A stretch of DNA of 59,831 nt, from assembly GCA_023954015.1 (NCBI GenBank), contig JAMLIS010000017.1, positions 1 through 59,831 on the forward strand. The letters are read 5' to 3'. The notes under the pieces are model-generated. The model saw nothing but the letters and a program-made list of their open reading frames with translations. It did no database searches and was not told the DNA's origin. Source of the DNA: Burkholderiaceae bacterium (GTDB lineage: Bacteria > Pseudomonadota > Gammaproteobacteria > Burkholderiales > Burkholderiaceae_E). Below, piece by piece: positions 9,801 through 20,647 of the stretch; the first letter of the stretch is position 1; each line of letters begins with the position of its first letter. Both the position numbers and the translations under genes were made by a program.

Positions 9801-10378
9801 TGTACGTCGGTACCGGCCAGTACCTCGGCGCGGACGACATCCCCGATTCGCCGGGTGCGAATGCCTCGTCGAAGCAGCGCCAGTCGTTCTACGGGCTGTA
9901 CGACGACCTCGGCCCCACGCCGACGATCGCCCCGCTGCGCATGAACCTCGTCGCGCAGACGCCGGTTTCGGCGGGGGGAAACATCAACATCACGACCAAT
10001 CCGGTCGACCTGGCCGTCAAGAAGGGCTGGGTGCTCGACTTCGCGTCGACCGACGGCGAGCGCTCGTACACGAATGCGGTGCTCAGCCAGGGCGTTCTCG
10101 CCTTCACGACGAACACGCCGTCGAACGATCCGTGCATGCCCGGCGGCAGCTCGAACCTGTATTTCCTGCACTACGCGACCGGCGGTGCGATACCCAATCT
10201 CACCAGTCGTTACATCGGTCCGGTGCTGTCGAGTCGTCCGCAGCTCATCGTGCTGGCCAGCGGCCTGACGAAGACGATCATTCGCACTTCGGACAACAAG
10301 ACGCGGGTGATCGACGTGTCGGTGCCGTCGGCGACCAGCGCCACGCGCATCATGTGGCGCGAGGTGGTCCAGGACTGA
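6881..10378 (+). CDS. pilY1: Pilus tip adhesin / assembly factor PilY1
   Basis: The 1165-residue product starts with a signal peptide (about residues 1-30, ending AAAAS). A von Willebrand A-like domain follows, with a MIDAS-like DNSGSM near residue 54 and ILSTDGYWNGG near residue 350. The C-terminal half is the PilY1 beta-propeller, with ANDGMLHAFDANTGGELWAY, a glycine/aspartate-rich GADTGGDGQGHLWVLD loop and YGGDLLGNVWRFDL. The usual LRGDRS motif is present, with the RGD at residues 635-637. PilY1 caps the pilus tip, helps assembly and adhesion, and in several species acts in surface sensing. A GGAG lies 8 bases before the ATG, and the gene closes the minor pilin operon. Its last 29 bases overlap, tail to tail, the lipoprotein gene on the other strand. 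Confidence 0.93.
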   Translation: MQPSCRLRTRILAATIVVSHLLQPLVAAAASTDLTDVPLAVQTGAQPNILFVLDNSGSMQWATITGKDAKSEYSSTRASAGYYSPTYNRMYYNPAIRYVPAVQYDSNSPNGTSSMGNSPINAARIDAFPTSGGTTATIDVAQRCWNSAAWMTLPLYAPATFAPDTSRCASSPSPSEPVEYARYAFYFKWKGTGTENGSGQNAYTYYDRVDILASNAPFPKAPGRTDCAGTDCTYAEEIQNFANWFSYYRTRIQTVKTTLGLAFSVLNDKSRVGLMTINDGKNNFVELDTFDASQKQAWYQKLYAVDPSGGTPLVKALYDAGEYLRDSRIYNKKRDDPIPLACTQNYTILSTDGYWNGGLPNVEDWDTTVPALPAPVYTDPDNGTPVNDPYAGAPLVPGQPFPAPFYDSFGQDKTLADVAMKYWITDLRPNSAGKVTANRFDPATWQHMTTYTVGLGAPGSATAAPTGSSGWPNAVVADTETAIDDLWHAALNGHGQYFSTGDPLILQNALSSILNDILNRTAAAAAVAVSNPNVRSGDNTAFASNYNSGAWYGDLEAYSIDLHTGQLSATPVWSSQAALDAKPYADRRIGSFSGSAGVAFATGAGGLDGAQLARLNSPTTPPGPGDHASVIAYLRGDRSKEGDGSDSTRPYRPRVHVLGDIVDAEAAYVTPPRGGYSDTGYAAFKSGAASARAKIVYQGANDGMLHAFDANTGGELWAYVPGLLLETNLSATETSTSALVGLTQQPLHYQHRYFVNGTPISGDVDLSNTSANQPTPPAPDWATVLVGSLGKGGRGYYALNVTDPAVASDADVGAKVMWEFPNAGTPAAVRRNIGFSYGTPVLVKTRAAGWVALVTSGYNNGADTGGDGQGHLWVLDVRTGAVLADLSTGQGSSPTPSGLARISAFVTNPGIDDTVEAVYGGDLLGNVWRFDLSDAAIGNWSVKLLATLVDKNNGNRQPVTMAPELGIVDGKRMVYVGTGQYLGADDIPDSPGANASSKQRQSFYGLYDDLGPTPTIAPLRMNLVAQTPVSAGGNINITTNPVDLAVKKGWVLDFASTDGERSYTNAVLSQGVLAFTTNTPSNDPCMPGGSSNLYFLHYATGGAIPNLTSRYIGPVLSSRPQLIVLASGLTKTIIRTSDNKTRVIDVSVPSATSATRIMWREVVQD

Positions 10379-11102
10379 AGTCGAGAAGTTCCCAGCGCAC
10401 CCGGTCCTCGTAGACCAGCGTGCGCTGCGGCCCGTCGGGCATCAGCCACTGCCCGGTCCATTCGCGCAGTGCCCAGCGGCGCAGTTCCGGGACGTACCAC
10501 GCAGTGTCCCAGCGCCGGCAATCCTCCCGCCAGATGTCGGTGTGCCGGAAGCGGATCGTCCGATCGACGCGCAGGGCGAGGAACTCGCCGGCCGGCACGC
10601 GCACGCGCTGCCAGCCGGGCGCGACGAGCCAGTCGCCCCACCACAGCGGGAAGTCGGGACTCGCTGCGGTGCGATATCGCGTCGACGTTCGCGAGGAAAC
10701 CCCGGCCGCCAGCGGAATCGGCAGCACCGGCACAGGGTTTTCGAAGTGTTGCGTGATGTCGTAGGACGGTTCCTGCACGATGCGCGAGGCGTCGGCCCAG
10801 ATCTCGTCGCCGCGCGTGCGTCCGTCGCTCTCCGACAGCGCGATGCGGATGCCGTGCGTGCCCGATTCGATGCAGCGCGCGGTCAGTTCCGAGCGTCGGG
10901 TACCTCGATACAGGTCGATCTCCGCGTAGCGCCACTGCTGTCCGACCGACGGGGGCACGGCGGCGGTGACCCCCGCCGGCGGCGCTTCGAACGACTGCGT
11001 CGCGCAGCCGGGAAGCACGGCAAGCGCGCCGGCGCCCAGCAGCAAGCGGCGGCGCGCCGGAGACGGTGGCGGCAGCGGCGGGAATCCCGGGTTGCGGAAC
11101 AT
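10350..11102 (-). CDS. Putative lipoprotein of unknown function
   Basis: I do not recognise this 250-residue protein. It begins MFRNPGF, followed by a proline-rich stretch and ARRRLLLGAGALAVLPGC, a lipobox-type signal with Cys near residue 35; the RRR just before the hydrophobic core also resembles a Tat signal. The mature part is rich in Trp, Arg and Tyr (VGQQWRYAEIDLYRG, WWGDWLVAPGWQRVRVPAGEF) and looks like a beta-rich periplasmic domain. The start at 11102 was chosen because it places the signal at the N-terminus; the frame stays open 327 bases further upstream, but that part runs through repeat sequence. It converges on pilY1 with a 29-base overlap. The degraded palindromic repeat at 11158-11281 lies just upstream, where its promoter should be. 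Confidence 0.75.
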   Translation of the reverse strand: MFRNPGFPPLPPPSPARRRLLLGAGALAVLPGCATQSFEAPPAGVTAAVPPSVGQQWRYAEIDLYRGTRRSELTARCIESGTHGIRIALSESDGRTRGDEIWADASRIVQEPSYDITQHFENPVPVLPIPLAAGVSSRTSTRYRTAASPDFPLWWGDWLVAPGWQRVRVPAGEFLALRVDRTIRFRHTDIWREDCRRWDTAWYVPELRRWALREWTGQWLMPDGPQRTLVYEDRVRWELLDFSPGPPRAT

Positions 11103-11157
11103 CGCGCAGGTCTCGACTGGTGCAGTGTTTCGTGCTGGGCGTCGCTTGGGGAGCAGC

Positions 11158-11281
11158 GGATTCGTCCTCGGGGCAAGGCGCAAACCGCAGCGACGCCGGT
11201 TGGCATCGCGAGGATTTGCAACGCCGCCAGGAGGCCGAGGACGCGCGTTCACGTTGCGATATTTCCGGATCGGCGTACCAG
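11158..11281 (-). repeat. Palindromic dispersed element, degraded copy A
   Basis: Read on the minus strand, this matches the complete element at 16154-16320. The end CTGGTACGCCGATCCGGAA, the core TTGCAAATCCTCGC and the block GCGGTTTGCGCCTTGCCCC are shared. The outer arm on the left side is lost. The tip at 11191-11208 (CGACGCC, GGTT, GGCATCG) differs completely from the tip of the other copy but still forms a 7-position stem with one mismatch. Confidence 0.8.
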
Positions 11282-11394
11282 CGTCCGGCAGCGTCCAGCT
11301 TACTCCGCAGGACGTGCGCGCCGCCGCAAGACCTTCGGGTGCCGGTCGGCGCTTCGACCGGCGGCTCGGCGCGCTGTTCCGTGCGAGAGCTCGA

Positions 11395-11466
11395 AACGCT
11401 GCGGAATGCAGCATTTTTTTCCGTGGCATTCATCGCCCGGTTTCAAATGCCGCGTTTCGCAGCGTT
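11395..11466. repeat. Inverted repeat, 22-base arms, related to sequence at 27710
   Basis: The left arm, 11395-11416 (AACGCTGCGGAATGCAGCAT and two more bases), is nearly the reverse complement of the right arm, 11445-11466, with a 28-base spacer. A closely similar left arm, AACGCTGCGGAATCCAGCAT, recurs at 27710-27729 in the other repeat-rich gap. There it is again followed about 50 bases later by a CTTTCGCAGC-type right part. This indicates a second small dispersed repeat family. Confidence 0.7.
11398..11420 (+). terminator. Possible intrinsic terminator
   Basis: The sequence is GCTGC, loop GGAAT, GCAGC, then A and seven Ts. The stem is only 5 bp, but the uninterrupted T run is rare in this GC-rich window. 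It reads on the plus strand, so it could stop transcription running on from pilY1 through the antisense of the lipoprotein gene. It lies inside the larger inverted repeat, so it may simply be part of that repeat. Confidence 0.35.
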
Positions 11467-11558
11467 CCGGTCGCCGGGGCGAGCCGGCGCGGCAGCGTTC
11501 GCACTGCCGTTCGTGCATGCGCCACGCGCCACGCGCCACGCGCCGGCCGGTCGTCAGG

Positions 11559-11933
11559 CTAATCGACGGGCCTTCGATCCGCCACGCGCAGCCATCCCTT
11601 GATCATCCGGTACGCGAACCAGACCTGCGCGACGACGAAGAACGGGATGAAGCCGATCGTCAGCAGCGTCGGCACCAGCAGCAGCACGAACCACAGCACG
11701 AACCACCAGAACGAGCGGGTCTGCCAGCGAAAGTGCGACTCGTAGATCGTGCCGCGCGCATCGTCGCGCTTGATGTACGCGACGATCAGCCCGACGACGA
11801 AGCCGACGACGGTGAACAGCCCGAGCAGGTGCATCGCGTAGCCGAACATCGCGTAGCCGCGCAGCGAATGCTCGCGCGGAGCCAGGGGGTCGATCGTGTC
11901 GACGACCACGTCGCGTCGTGCCGGGTCTGTCAT
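11559..11933 (-). CDS. Small DUF4870-type membrane protein
   Basis: The 124-residue product has a hydrophilic N-terminus and about three hydrophobic segments (MFGYAMHLLGLFTVVGFVVGL, FWWFVLWFVLLLVPTLLTIG, FIPFFVVAQVWF). It has a conserved-looking ARGTIYESHFRWQTRSFW stretch between segments one and two. The pattern of a YES/SHFRWQ-like loop between helices is that of the DUF4870 / Tic20-like family. Function is not known. It follows pntB by 4 bases and is therefore probably on the transhydrogenase transcript. No catalytic motif is visible. Confidence 0.82.
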   Translation of the reverse strand: MTDPARRDVVVDTIDPLAPREHSLRGYAMFGYAMHLLGLFTVVGFVVGLIVAYIKRDDARGTIYESHFRWQTRSFWWFVLWFVLLLVPTLLTIGFIPFFVVAQVWFAYRMIKGWLRVADRRPVD

Positions 11934-11937
11934 TGCG

Positions 11938-13358
<1,421 letters not shown>

Positions 13359-13362
<4 letters not shown>

Positions 13363-13676
13363 TTGGCGGCTCCGGCACGCGCCTTCGGTTCCTTCTTGCG
13401 GAACATCTCGAGCATGCGGCGCGTGACGAGGAATCCGCCGAAGACGTTCACCGACGCGAGTGCCACGGCCGCCACGCCCATGAACTTGCCGAGCGCGGTG
13501 TCGGTGAGCGCCGCGGCGAGCATCGCCCCGACGATGACGATCGCCGAGATCGCGTTCGTCACCGCCATCAGCGGCGTGTGCAGTGCCGGCGTGACGTTCC
13601 AGACCACGTGGTAGCCCACGTAGACCGCGAGCACGAAGATGGTGAGATTGATGACGGTGGGCGAGATGGCTTCCAT
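13359..13676 (-). CDS. pntAb: NAD(P) transhydrogenase subunit alpha part 2 PntAb
   Basis: The 105-residue, almost entirely hydrophobic protein corresponds to the membrane part of the alpha subunit. In E. coli that part is fused to the soluble domain I. Helices with YVGYHVVWNVTPALHTPLMAV and NVFGGFLVTRRML are family hallmarks. The split into pntAa and pntAb is the arrangement known from Rhodospirillum and common in Burkholderiales. It is separated from pntAa by 27 bases and overlaps pntB by 4. Confidence 0.95.
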
Positions 13677-13703
13677 GGCGGTGTCGGTGAGGTTGGACGT
13701 CGG

Positions 13704-14819
13704 TCAGCTGCGCAGCAGCTGACCGTCACGGCACATCAGGCAGGCTTTCACGATGTCGTCTTCGAGATCGATGTTCAGCGTGCCATCCGTCGTGACGACG
13801 AGCTTCAGGAAGTCGAGGACGTTGCGCGCGTACAGCGCCGATGCGTCGGCGGCGACCTTCGCCGGCAGGTTCGTCTCGCCGACCAGCGTGACGCCGTGCT
13901 TGACGACGGTGCGCCCGGCTTCGCTGAGCGGGCAGTTGCCGCCCTGTTCGACGGCGAGGTCCACGATGACCGACCCCGGTTTCATCGAGCGCACCATTTC
14001 CTCGGTGACGAGCACCGGCGCCTTGCGCCCCGGAATGAGCGCGGTGGTGATGACGACGTCGGCCTGTTCGACGCGCCTGGCCACGAGCGCTGACTGGCGC
14101 TTCATCCAGCTCTCGGGCATCGGGCGGGCGTAGCCGCCCACGCCCTGCGCGATCTCGCGCTCCTCGTCGGTCTCGTAGGGCACGTCGATGAACTTCGCAC
14201 CGAGCGATTCGATCTGCTCCTTCACCGCCGGGCGCACGTCGGATGCCTCGATGACCGCGCCCAGGCGCTTGGCGGTGGCGATCGCCTGCAGGCCCGCGAC
14301 TCCGGCGCCGAGAACGACGACGCGCGCGGCCTTCACGGTGCCGGCGGCCGTCATCAGCATCGGGAAGAAGCGCTGGTAGGCATTCGCCGCGAGGATCACT
14401 GCCTTGTAGCCGGCGATGTTCGCCTGCGACGACAGCACGTCCATGCTCTGCGCGCGCGTCGTGCGCGGGGCGGCCTCGAGCGCGAAGGCGGTGAGCCCTG
14501 CGTCGCACAGGCGCTGCAGCCCTTCCCGGTCGAAGGGATCGAGCATGCCGACCAGGGTGCTGCCCGCGCGCATCGAGCGCAACTCGTCGGGCGACGGCGC
14601 GCGCACCTTCAGCACGATCTCGGCACCGAACGCCTCGGCCGCGTCGACGATCGTGGCGCCGGCGGCGACGTAGGCTTCGTCGGTCTGGCTCGCGGCGAGA
14701 CCCGCATTGCGCTCGACGAGCAGCTGGTGGTTGCCGGCGGCGAGTTTCTTGACGGTTTCCGCCGTCGCGGCCACACGAGCCTCGCCGGCGCGGGTTTCCG
14801 CGGGAACGCCTATGCGCAT
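13704..14819 (-). CDS. pntAa: NAD(P) transhydrogenase subunit alpha part 1 PntAa
   Basis: The 371-residue product is the soluble NAD(H)-binding domain I. It starts MRIGVPAETRAGEARVA, typical of the alanine dehydrogenase/PntA superfamily. It has a Rossmann VVVLGAGVAGLQAIATAKRLGA near residues 168-188 and the mobile loop region RQSALVARRVEQADVVITTA. A GAGGAA ribosome-binding site precedes the ATG. It is the first gene of pntAa-pntAb-pntB-DUF4870. A TACAAT -10-like element lies about 50 bases upstream. Confidence 0.96.
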   Translation of the reverse strand: MRIGVPAETRAGEARVAATAETVKKLAAGNHQLLVERNAGLAASQTDEAYVAAGATIVDAAEAFGAEIVLKVRAPSPDELRSMRAGSTLVGMLDPFDREGLQRLCDAGLTAFALEAAPRTTRAQSMDVLSSQANIAGYKAVILAANAYQRFFPMLMTAAGTVKAARVVVLGAGVAGLQAIATAKRLGAVIEASDVRPAVKEQIESLGAKFIDVPYETDEEREIAQGVGGYARPMPESWMKRQSALVARRVEQADVVITTALIPGRKAPVLVTEEMVRSMKPGSVIVDLAVEQGGNCPLSEAGRTVVKHGVTLVGETNLPAKVAADASALYARNVLDFLKLVVTTDGTLNIDLEDDIVKACLMCRDGQLLRS

Positions 14820-14867
14820 TCGAATTCCTCGAGAGGCCCGGAAGGGGAGACCGGGGGGTCGGCGCGT

Positions 14868-14873
14868 ATTGTA
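14868..14873 (-). promoter_or_regulatory. Candidate -10 element for the pnt operon
   Basis: On the minus strand the hexamer TACAAT lies about 49 bases before the pntAa start, in a 181-base divergent gap with mnmA. No good -35 hexamer sits at the standard distance, so this is only a plausible sigma-70 promoter. Confidence 0.35.
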
Positions 14874-15000
14874 AGGTGCCGCGCCCGGTCGAAGGCGCGC
14901 GCGCTCGATCGAAAGTGGGCGCGCCGGGCAGGCGTCCGGCCGGCGGAATGCGTCGCGCGCGGCGGGACTGCGCGCTTGCCGTTGCTATCATGGGACGCTG

Positions 15001-16134
15001 ATGTCCATGCGCGCGAACGATCGATCCGGCGAGCGCGTCGTCGTCGGGATTTCCGGCGGCGTCGACTCGTCGGTGGCCGCCTGGTTGCTGAAGCAGCAGG
15101 GTTACGAAGTCGTCGGCCTGTTCATGAAGAACTGGGAGGACGACGACGACGACGAACACTGCTCGACGCGCGAGGACTGGATCGCCGCGGCGAGCGCCGC
15201 CGACGTGCTGGGCATCGACATCGAAGCGGTGAACTTCGCCGCCGAATACCGCGAGCGCGTCTTCGCCGAGTTCCTGCGCGAGTACTCCGCCGGCCGCACG
15301 CCGAATCCCGACGTACTGTGCAACGCCGAGATCAAGTTCAAGGCCTTTCTCGATCACGCGATGGCGCTGGGCGCCGGGCGCATCGCCACCGGTCACTATG
15401 CGCGCGTGCGCGCCGCCGTGCGCAGCGGCGAGCACGGACGCGAACACCCACGCTTCGAGCTGCTGCGCGGCGTCGATCCCGCGAAGGACCAGAGCTATTT
15501 CCTGCATCGGCTGACGCAGGCGCAGCTCGCGCGCACGATCTTTCCGCTGGGCGAGCTGCACAAGCGGCAGGTGCGAGAGATCGCCCGCTCGATCGGGCTG
15601 CCGAACGCGCAGCGCAAGGACTCGACCGGCATCTGCTTCATCGGCGAGCGCCCGTTCCGCGAGTTCCTCGGCCGCTATCTGCCGACGCATCCGGGGCCGA
15701 TCGTCACCCCCGAGGGCCGCACGATCGGCCGGCACGACGGACTGGCGTTCCACACGATCGGCCAGCGCAAGGGCCTGGGTATCGGCGGCACCCGGGGCGG
15801 CAGCGGCGAGCCGTGGTTCGTCGCGCGCAAGGACCCCGTTCGCAACGAGCTCGTCGTCGTGCAGGGGCACGATCACCCCATGCTGCGTTCGAGCCGCCTG
15901 CAGGCGATCGACGCGCACTGGATCGCGGGCGTGCCGCCCGACGACGACGGGTGCCTCGCCGCCAGGACGCGCTACCGGCAGGCCGACGCGGGCTGCGCGC
16001 TCTCGGTGTTGCCCGATTCGTCGTTCGAGCTTCGCTTCGCCGAGCCCCAGTGGGCCGTCACGCCCGGGCAGAGCGCCGTCGTCTATCGCGGCGATGCGTG
16101 CCTCGGCGGCGGCGTGATAGAACGCGCCGGGTGA
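15001..16134 (+). CDS. mnmA: tRNA-specific 2-thiouridylase MnmA
   Basis: The 377-residue enzyme thiolates U34 at the wobble position of tRNAs for Lys, Glu and Gln, using ATP and sulfur relayed by the Tus system. The PP-loop SGGVDS is at residues 18-23. The two catalytic cysteines are Cys107 (in [12 protein letters not shown]) and Cys212 (in [12 protein letters not shown]). The substrate-binding segment is [10 protein letters not shown], and the C-terminal beta-barrel shows [13 protein letters not shown]. Two in-frame ATGs lie at 15001 and 15007; the upstream one is used here. An acidic run ([10 protein letters not shown]) near residue 45 is typical of the proteobacterial enzymes. It is divergent from the pnt operon and convergent with the glutathione S-transferase gene across the palindromic element. 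Confidence 0.96.
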   Translation: MSMRANDRSGERVVVGISGGVDSSVAAWLLKQQGYEVVGLFMKNWEDDDDDEHCSTREDWIAAASAADVLGIDIEAVNFAAEYRERVFAEFLREYSAGRTPNPDVLCNAEIKFKAFLDHAMALGAGRIATGHYARVRAAVRSGEHGREHPRFELLRGVDPAKDQSYFLHRLTQAQLARTIFPLGELHKRQVREIARSIGLPNAQRKDSTGICFIGERPFREFLGRYLPTHPGPIVTPEGRTIGRHDGLAFHTIGQRKGLGIGGTRGGSGEPWFVARKDPVRNELVVVQGHDHPMLRSSRLQAIDAHWIAGVPPDDDGCLAARTRYRQADAGCALSVLPDSSFELRFAEPQWAVTPGQSAVVYRGDACLGGGVIERAG

Positions 16135-16153
16135 TGCGCGAGAAGGGCCCTCT

Positions 16154-16316
16154 CTAGTACGCCGACCCGAAAGTATCGCAACATGAAAGCGCGTCTTCGA
16201 CCTCAGTGCGGCGTTGCAAATCCTCGCCATAGCGACTGCTATGGCTGCGGTTTGCGCCTTGCCCTGAGGCCGAATCCATCGCTTTCATTTTGCTGCGATA
16301 CCTCCGGGTCGGCGTA

Positions 16317-16320
<4 letters not shown>
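16154..16320. repeat. Palindromic dispersed element, complete copy B (CTAG ends)
   Basis: This 167-base imperfect palindrome begins CTAGTACGCCGACCCG and ends with its exact reverse complement. The arms continue for about 38 bases with few mismatches. Inside are nested complementary blocks (CCTCAG with CTGAGG; GCAAATCCTCG with CTGCGGTTTGC) and a perfect 7-bp tip with a 4-base loop at 16227-16244 (CCATAGC, GACT, GCTATGG). It fills the gap between the convergent mnmA and GST genes. Its right CTAG end contains the GST stop codon. No open frame, transposase or target-site duplication is seen. Confidence 0.9.
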
Positions 16321-18477
<2,157 letters not shown>

Positions 18478-18535
18478 GCACGGCCGAGCGGATCCACTTC
18501 GTGACGCGCGTCTTTTCCTCGAGGGAGTCTCTCGC

Positions 18536-18997
18536 ATGATCGCAAGAAGGACCGTCCTTTCGTTGGCGGCTGTTTCGTTCTCGGCGCTCGTATTCGCCTC
18601 GCCGGCTTGCGCGCAGTTCGCCAAGCCCGAAGACGCCGTGCGGTATCGCCAGTCGGTCTTCGTCGTGATGGGTGCGCACATGGGGCGGCTCGGCGCGATG
18701 GCGCAGGGCAAGATTCCCTTCGATGCCCGGGCGGCGAGGCATTCCGCGCAGGTGGTCGAGACGATGGCGCGACTGCCGTGGGAGGGGCTGACTCCCGCGA
18801 CCGAATCGCTCGAGTCGCACGCGAAGCCCGAACTGTTCCGCAACATGGACGACGTCGAGCGGCTCGTCGAGGCGCTGAACGTGGAAACCGCGAAGTTGCC
18901 GGCGGCCGCCGGCAGCTTGGATACGCTGCGCACGCAGGTCGGCGCGACGGGGAAGGCGTGCAAGGCCTGCCACGACAAGTACCGCCAGAAGATCTAG
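18536..18997 (+). CDS. Cytochrome c' family protein
   Basis: The 153-residue product has a signal peptide (residues 1-26, ending ASPACA), then a four-helix-bundle sequence, and a C-terminal haem-binding CKACHDKYR (Cys142, Cys145, His146). A haem motif near the C-terminus, with an N-terminal EDAVRYRQSVFVVMGAHMG helix, is the hallmark of class II cytochromes c (cytochrome c'). The periplasmic proteins bind NO or act as electron carriers. GAGGGAG sits 8 bases before the ATG at 18536, which decides this start over an ATG 60 bases upstream. It is convergent, with a 28-base gap, with a cytochrome b561 gene, a frequent partner in betaproteobacteria. Confidence 0.9.
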   Translation: MIARRTVLSLAAVSFSALVFASPACAQFAKPEDAVRYRQSVFVVMGAHMGRLGAMAQGKIPFDARAARHSAQVVETMARLPWEGLTPATESLESHAKPELFRNMDDVERLVEALNVETAKLPAAAGSLDTLRTQVGATGKACKACHDKYRQKI

Positions 18998-19025
18998 CCC
19001 GGATCCCGCTCCAGTTCACACGTTC

Positions 19026-19697
19026 TCAGTACGCCACGACTGCCCAGACGAGCGCCGCGCTTGCAGCCAGCAGCGCGAGGGCCCCGGCGCGCACGCCGGG
19101 CCCATCGGCTGCCGGACGCGGAGCATTCGTGCCGGCCGCGGCGCGGACGAGGTCGCCGCCGATCATCGTGCGCACGAGCGGCCGGCGGCGAACGAGCGCG
19201 TACCAGGCGATCGCAGCCAGGTGCAGCACGATCAAGGCGATCAGCACGTAGCGGTTGACCAGGTGCACCGCGGTCAGCGCCTCGCTCGCCCGGTTCGACA
19301 CGCTGTCCTTCAGCGGACCGTCCCACATGATGTCGTCGCTGGCGAACAGGCCGGTGCCGGCCTGCAGGGCAACCGACGCGAGCATCGCATAGACCGACAA
19401 TGCGCCCAGCGGGCCGTGGCCGACGTCGTCGGCGGCCGTGCGGCCGGCGCGCAGGCGGCGCCACGCGGCGATCGGCTTCGGCGGAAAACTGGCGAAGCGC
19501 GCGTAGCGCGGCCCGACGAAGCCCCACGCCAGGCGAAAGAGGACGAGCGCGAGGATCGCGTGGCCGAAGCGGAAGTGCCAGGCGAAGGCGTTGCCGCCGA
19601 CGTTCGCCGAGACGATCGAGCCGACGATGCTCGCGGCAAGTGCCCAGTGAAAAAGGCGCGTCGGAAGATCCCAGACGCGGATCCGCTCCGCGCTCAC
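19026..19697 (-). CDS. Cytochrome b561 / Ni-Fe hydrogenase b-type cytochrome family protein
   Basis: The 223-residue membrane protein begins at GTG 19697, which overlaps the secF stop as GTGA. The first residues, MSAERIRVWDLPTRLFHW, are typical of the family. Four hydrophobic helices are visible, with candidate haem-ligand histidines at 17 (LFHW), 41 and 46 (WHFRFGH), and in AVHLVNRYVL and VLHLAAIAWY. A fifth hydrophobic segment closes the protein. It is predicted to move electrons between quinol and a periplasmic acceptor; the neighbouring cytochrome c' is the natural candidate. Its coupling to secF is probably incidental to operon growth. Confidence 0.88.
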   Translation of the reverse strand: MSAERIRVWDLPTRLFHWALAASIVGSIVSANVGGNAFAWHFRFGHAILALVLFRLAWGFVGPRYARFASFPPKPIAAWRRLRAGRTAADDVGHGPLGALSVYAMLASVALQAGTGLFASDDIMWDGPLKDSVSNRASEALTAVHLVNRYVLIALIVLHLAAIAWYALVRRRPLVRTMIGGDLVRAAAGTNAPRPAADGPGVRAGALALLAASAALVWAVVAY

Positions 19698-20638
19698 GGC
19701 AACTCCGGCTGGCCGTCGTCCTTGCGGCGCACCGGCTTGACGAGGTCTTCGCGCTTGACGCCGAGCCACATCGCGATGGCGGCGGCGACGAACACCGACG
19801 AGTAGATGCCGAACAGGATGCCGATGGTGAGCGCCACGGCGAAATAGTGCAGCGTGGGACCGCCGAAGATCAGCATCGACAGGACCATGACCTGCGTGGA
19901 GCCGTGCGTGATGATCGTGCGCGAGATCGTGCTGGTGATCGCCTTGTCGATCAGCTGCGGCGTGTCGAGCTTGCGGATCTTGCGGAAGTATTCGCGGATG
20001 CGGTCGAAGATGATCACCGACTCGTTGACCGAGTAGCCGAGCACCGCCAGCACGGCCGCGAGCACCGACAGCGAGAACTCCCACTGGAAGGCGGCGAAGA
20101 AGCCCAGGATGATGACGACGTCGTGCAGGTTCGCGATGATCGCGGCAATCGCGAATTTCCATTCGAAGCGGATCGACAGGTAGATGATGATGCCGACGAC
20201 GACGAACAGCAGCGCCATCGCGCCGTCGGTGAACAGCTCCTTGCCTACCTGCGGTCCGACGAACTCCACGCGCTGCAGCTTCGCGTTGGCGTCGTCGTCC
20301 CTGAGCGCCGCCATCACTTCGTTGCTCTGCTCGGTGTGGCTCTTGCCGCTGGCCTGGGCGCTGGGCAGCCGGATGAGAACGTCGTGCGAGGTGCCGAAGT
20401 TCTGCACGGCTGCGTCGGCGTAGCCCAGGGCGGCGACCGTCGATCGGATCTTCGGCAGGTCGGCGCTGTCGTCGTAGTGCACCTCCATCACCGTGCCGCC
20501 GGTGAACTCGATCGACAGGTGCAGCCCGCGCGTGGCGAGGAAGAACACCGCGAGCAGGAACAGCACGATCGAGATCGCGTTCAGGATGCGCGCGTGGCGC
20601 ATGAACGGAATGTCGCGATGGATGCGGAAGAATTCCAT
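19694..20638 (-). CDS. secF: Protein translocase subunit SecF
   Basis: The 314-residue inner-membrane protein works with SecD to pull exported proteins across using the proton gradient. The N-terminal MEFFRIHRDIPFMRHAR leads into the first helix. The periplasmic P1-type region shows FTGGTVMEV, and the C-terminal helices show GYSVNESVIIFDRIRE and ISRTIITHGSTQVMVL, conserved in SecF. It follows secD by 9 bases. Length and helices are standard. Confidence 0.97.
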   Translation of the reverse strand: MEFFRIHRDIPFMRHARILNAISIVLFLLAVFFLATRGLHLSIEFTGGTVMEVHYDDSADLPKIRSTVAALGYADAAVQNFGTSHDVLIRLPSAQASGKSHTEQSNEVMAALRDDDANAKLQRVEFVGPQVGKELFTDGAMALLFVVVGIIIYLSIRFEWKFAIAAIIANLHDVVIILGFFAAFQWEFSLSVLAAVLAVLGYSVNESVIIFDRIREYFRKIRKLDTPQLIDKAITSTISRTIITHGSTQVMVLSMLIFGGPTLHYFAVALTIGILFGIYSSVFVAAAIAMWLGVKREDLVKPVRRKDDGQPELP

Positions 20639-20647
20639 CTGCCGCTC

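Larger units (their letters stand above)
11103..11558. other. Gene-free repeat-rich gap between the lipoprotein gene and the DUF4870 gene
   Basis: No convincing coding region is seen in these 456 bases. They hold a degraded copy of the palindromic element (11158-11281), a perfect 7-bp-stem hairpin at 11342-11361, a long inverted repeat with 22-base arms (11395-11416 and 11445-11466), a terminator-like hairpin inside its left arm, and a GCGCCAC heptamer repeated about 3.7 times from 11519. Frames open through this stretch have no family character. Confidence 0.7.
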
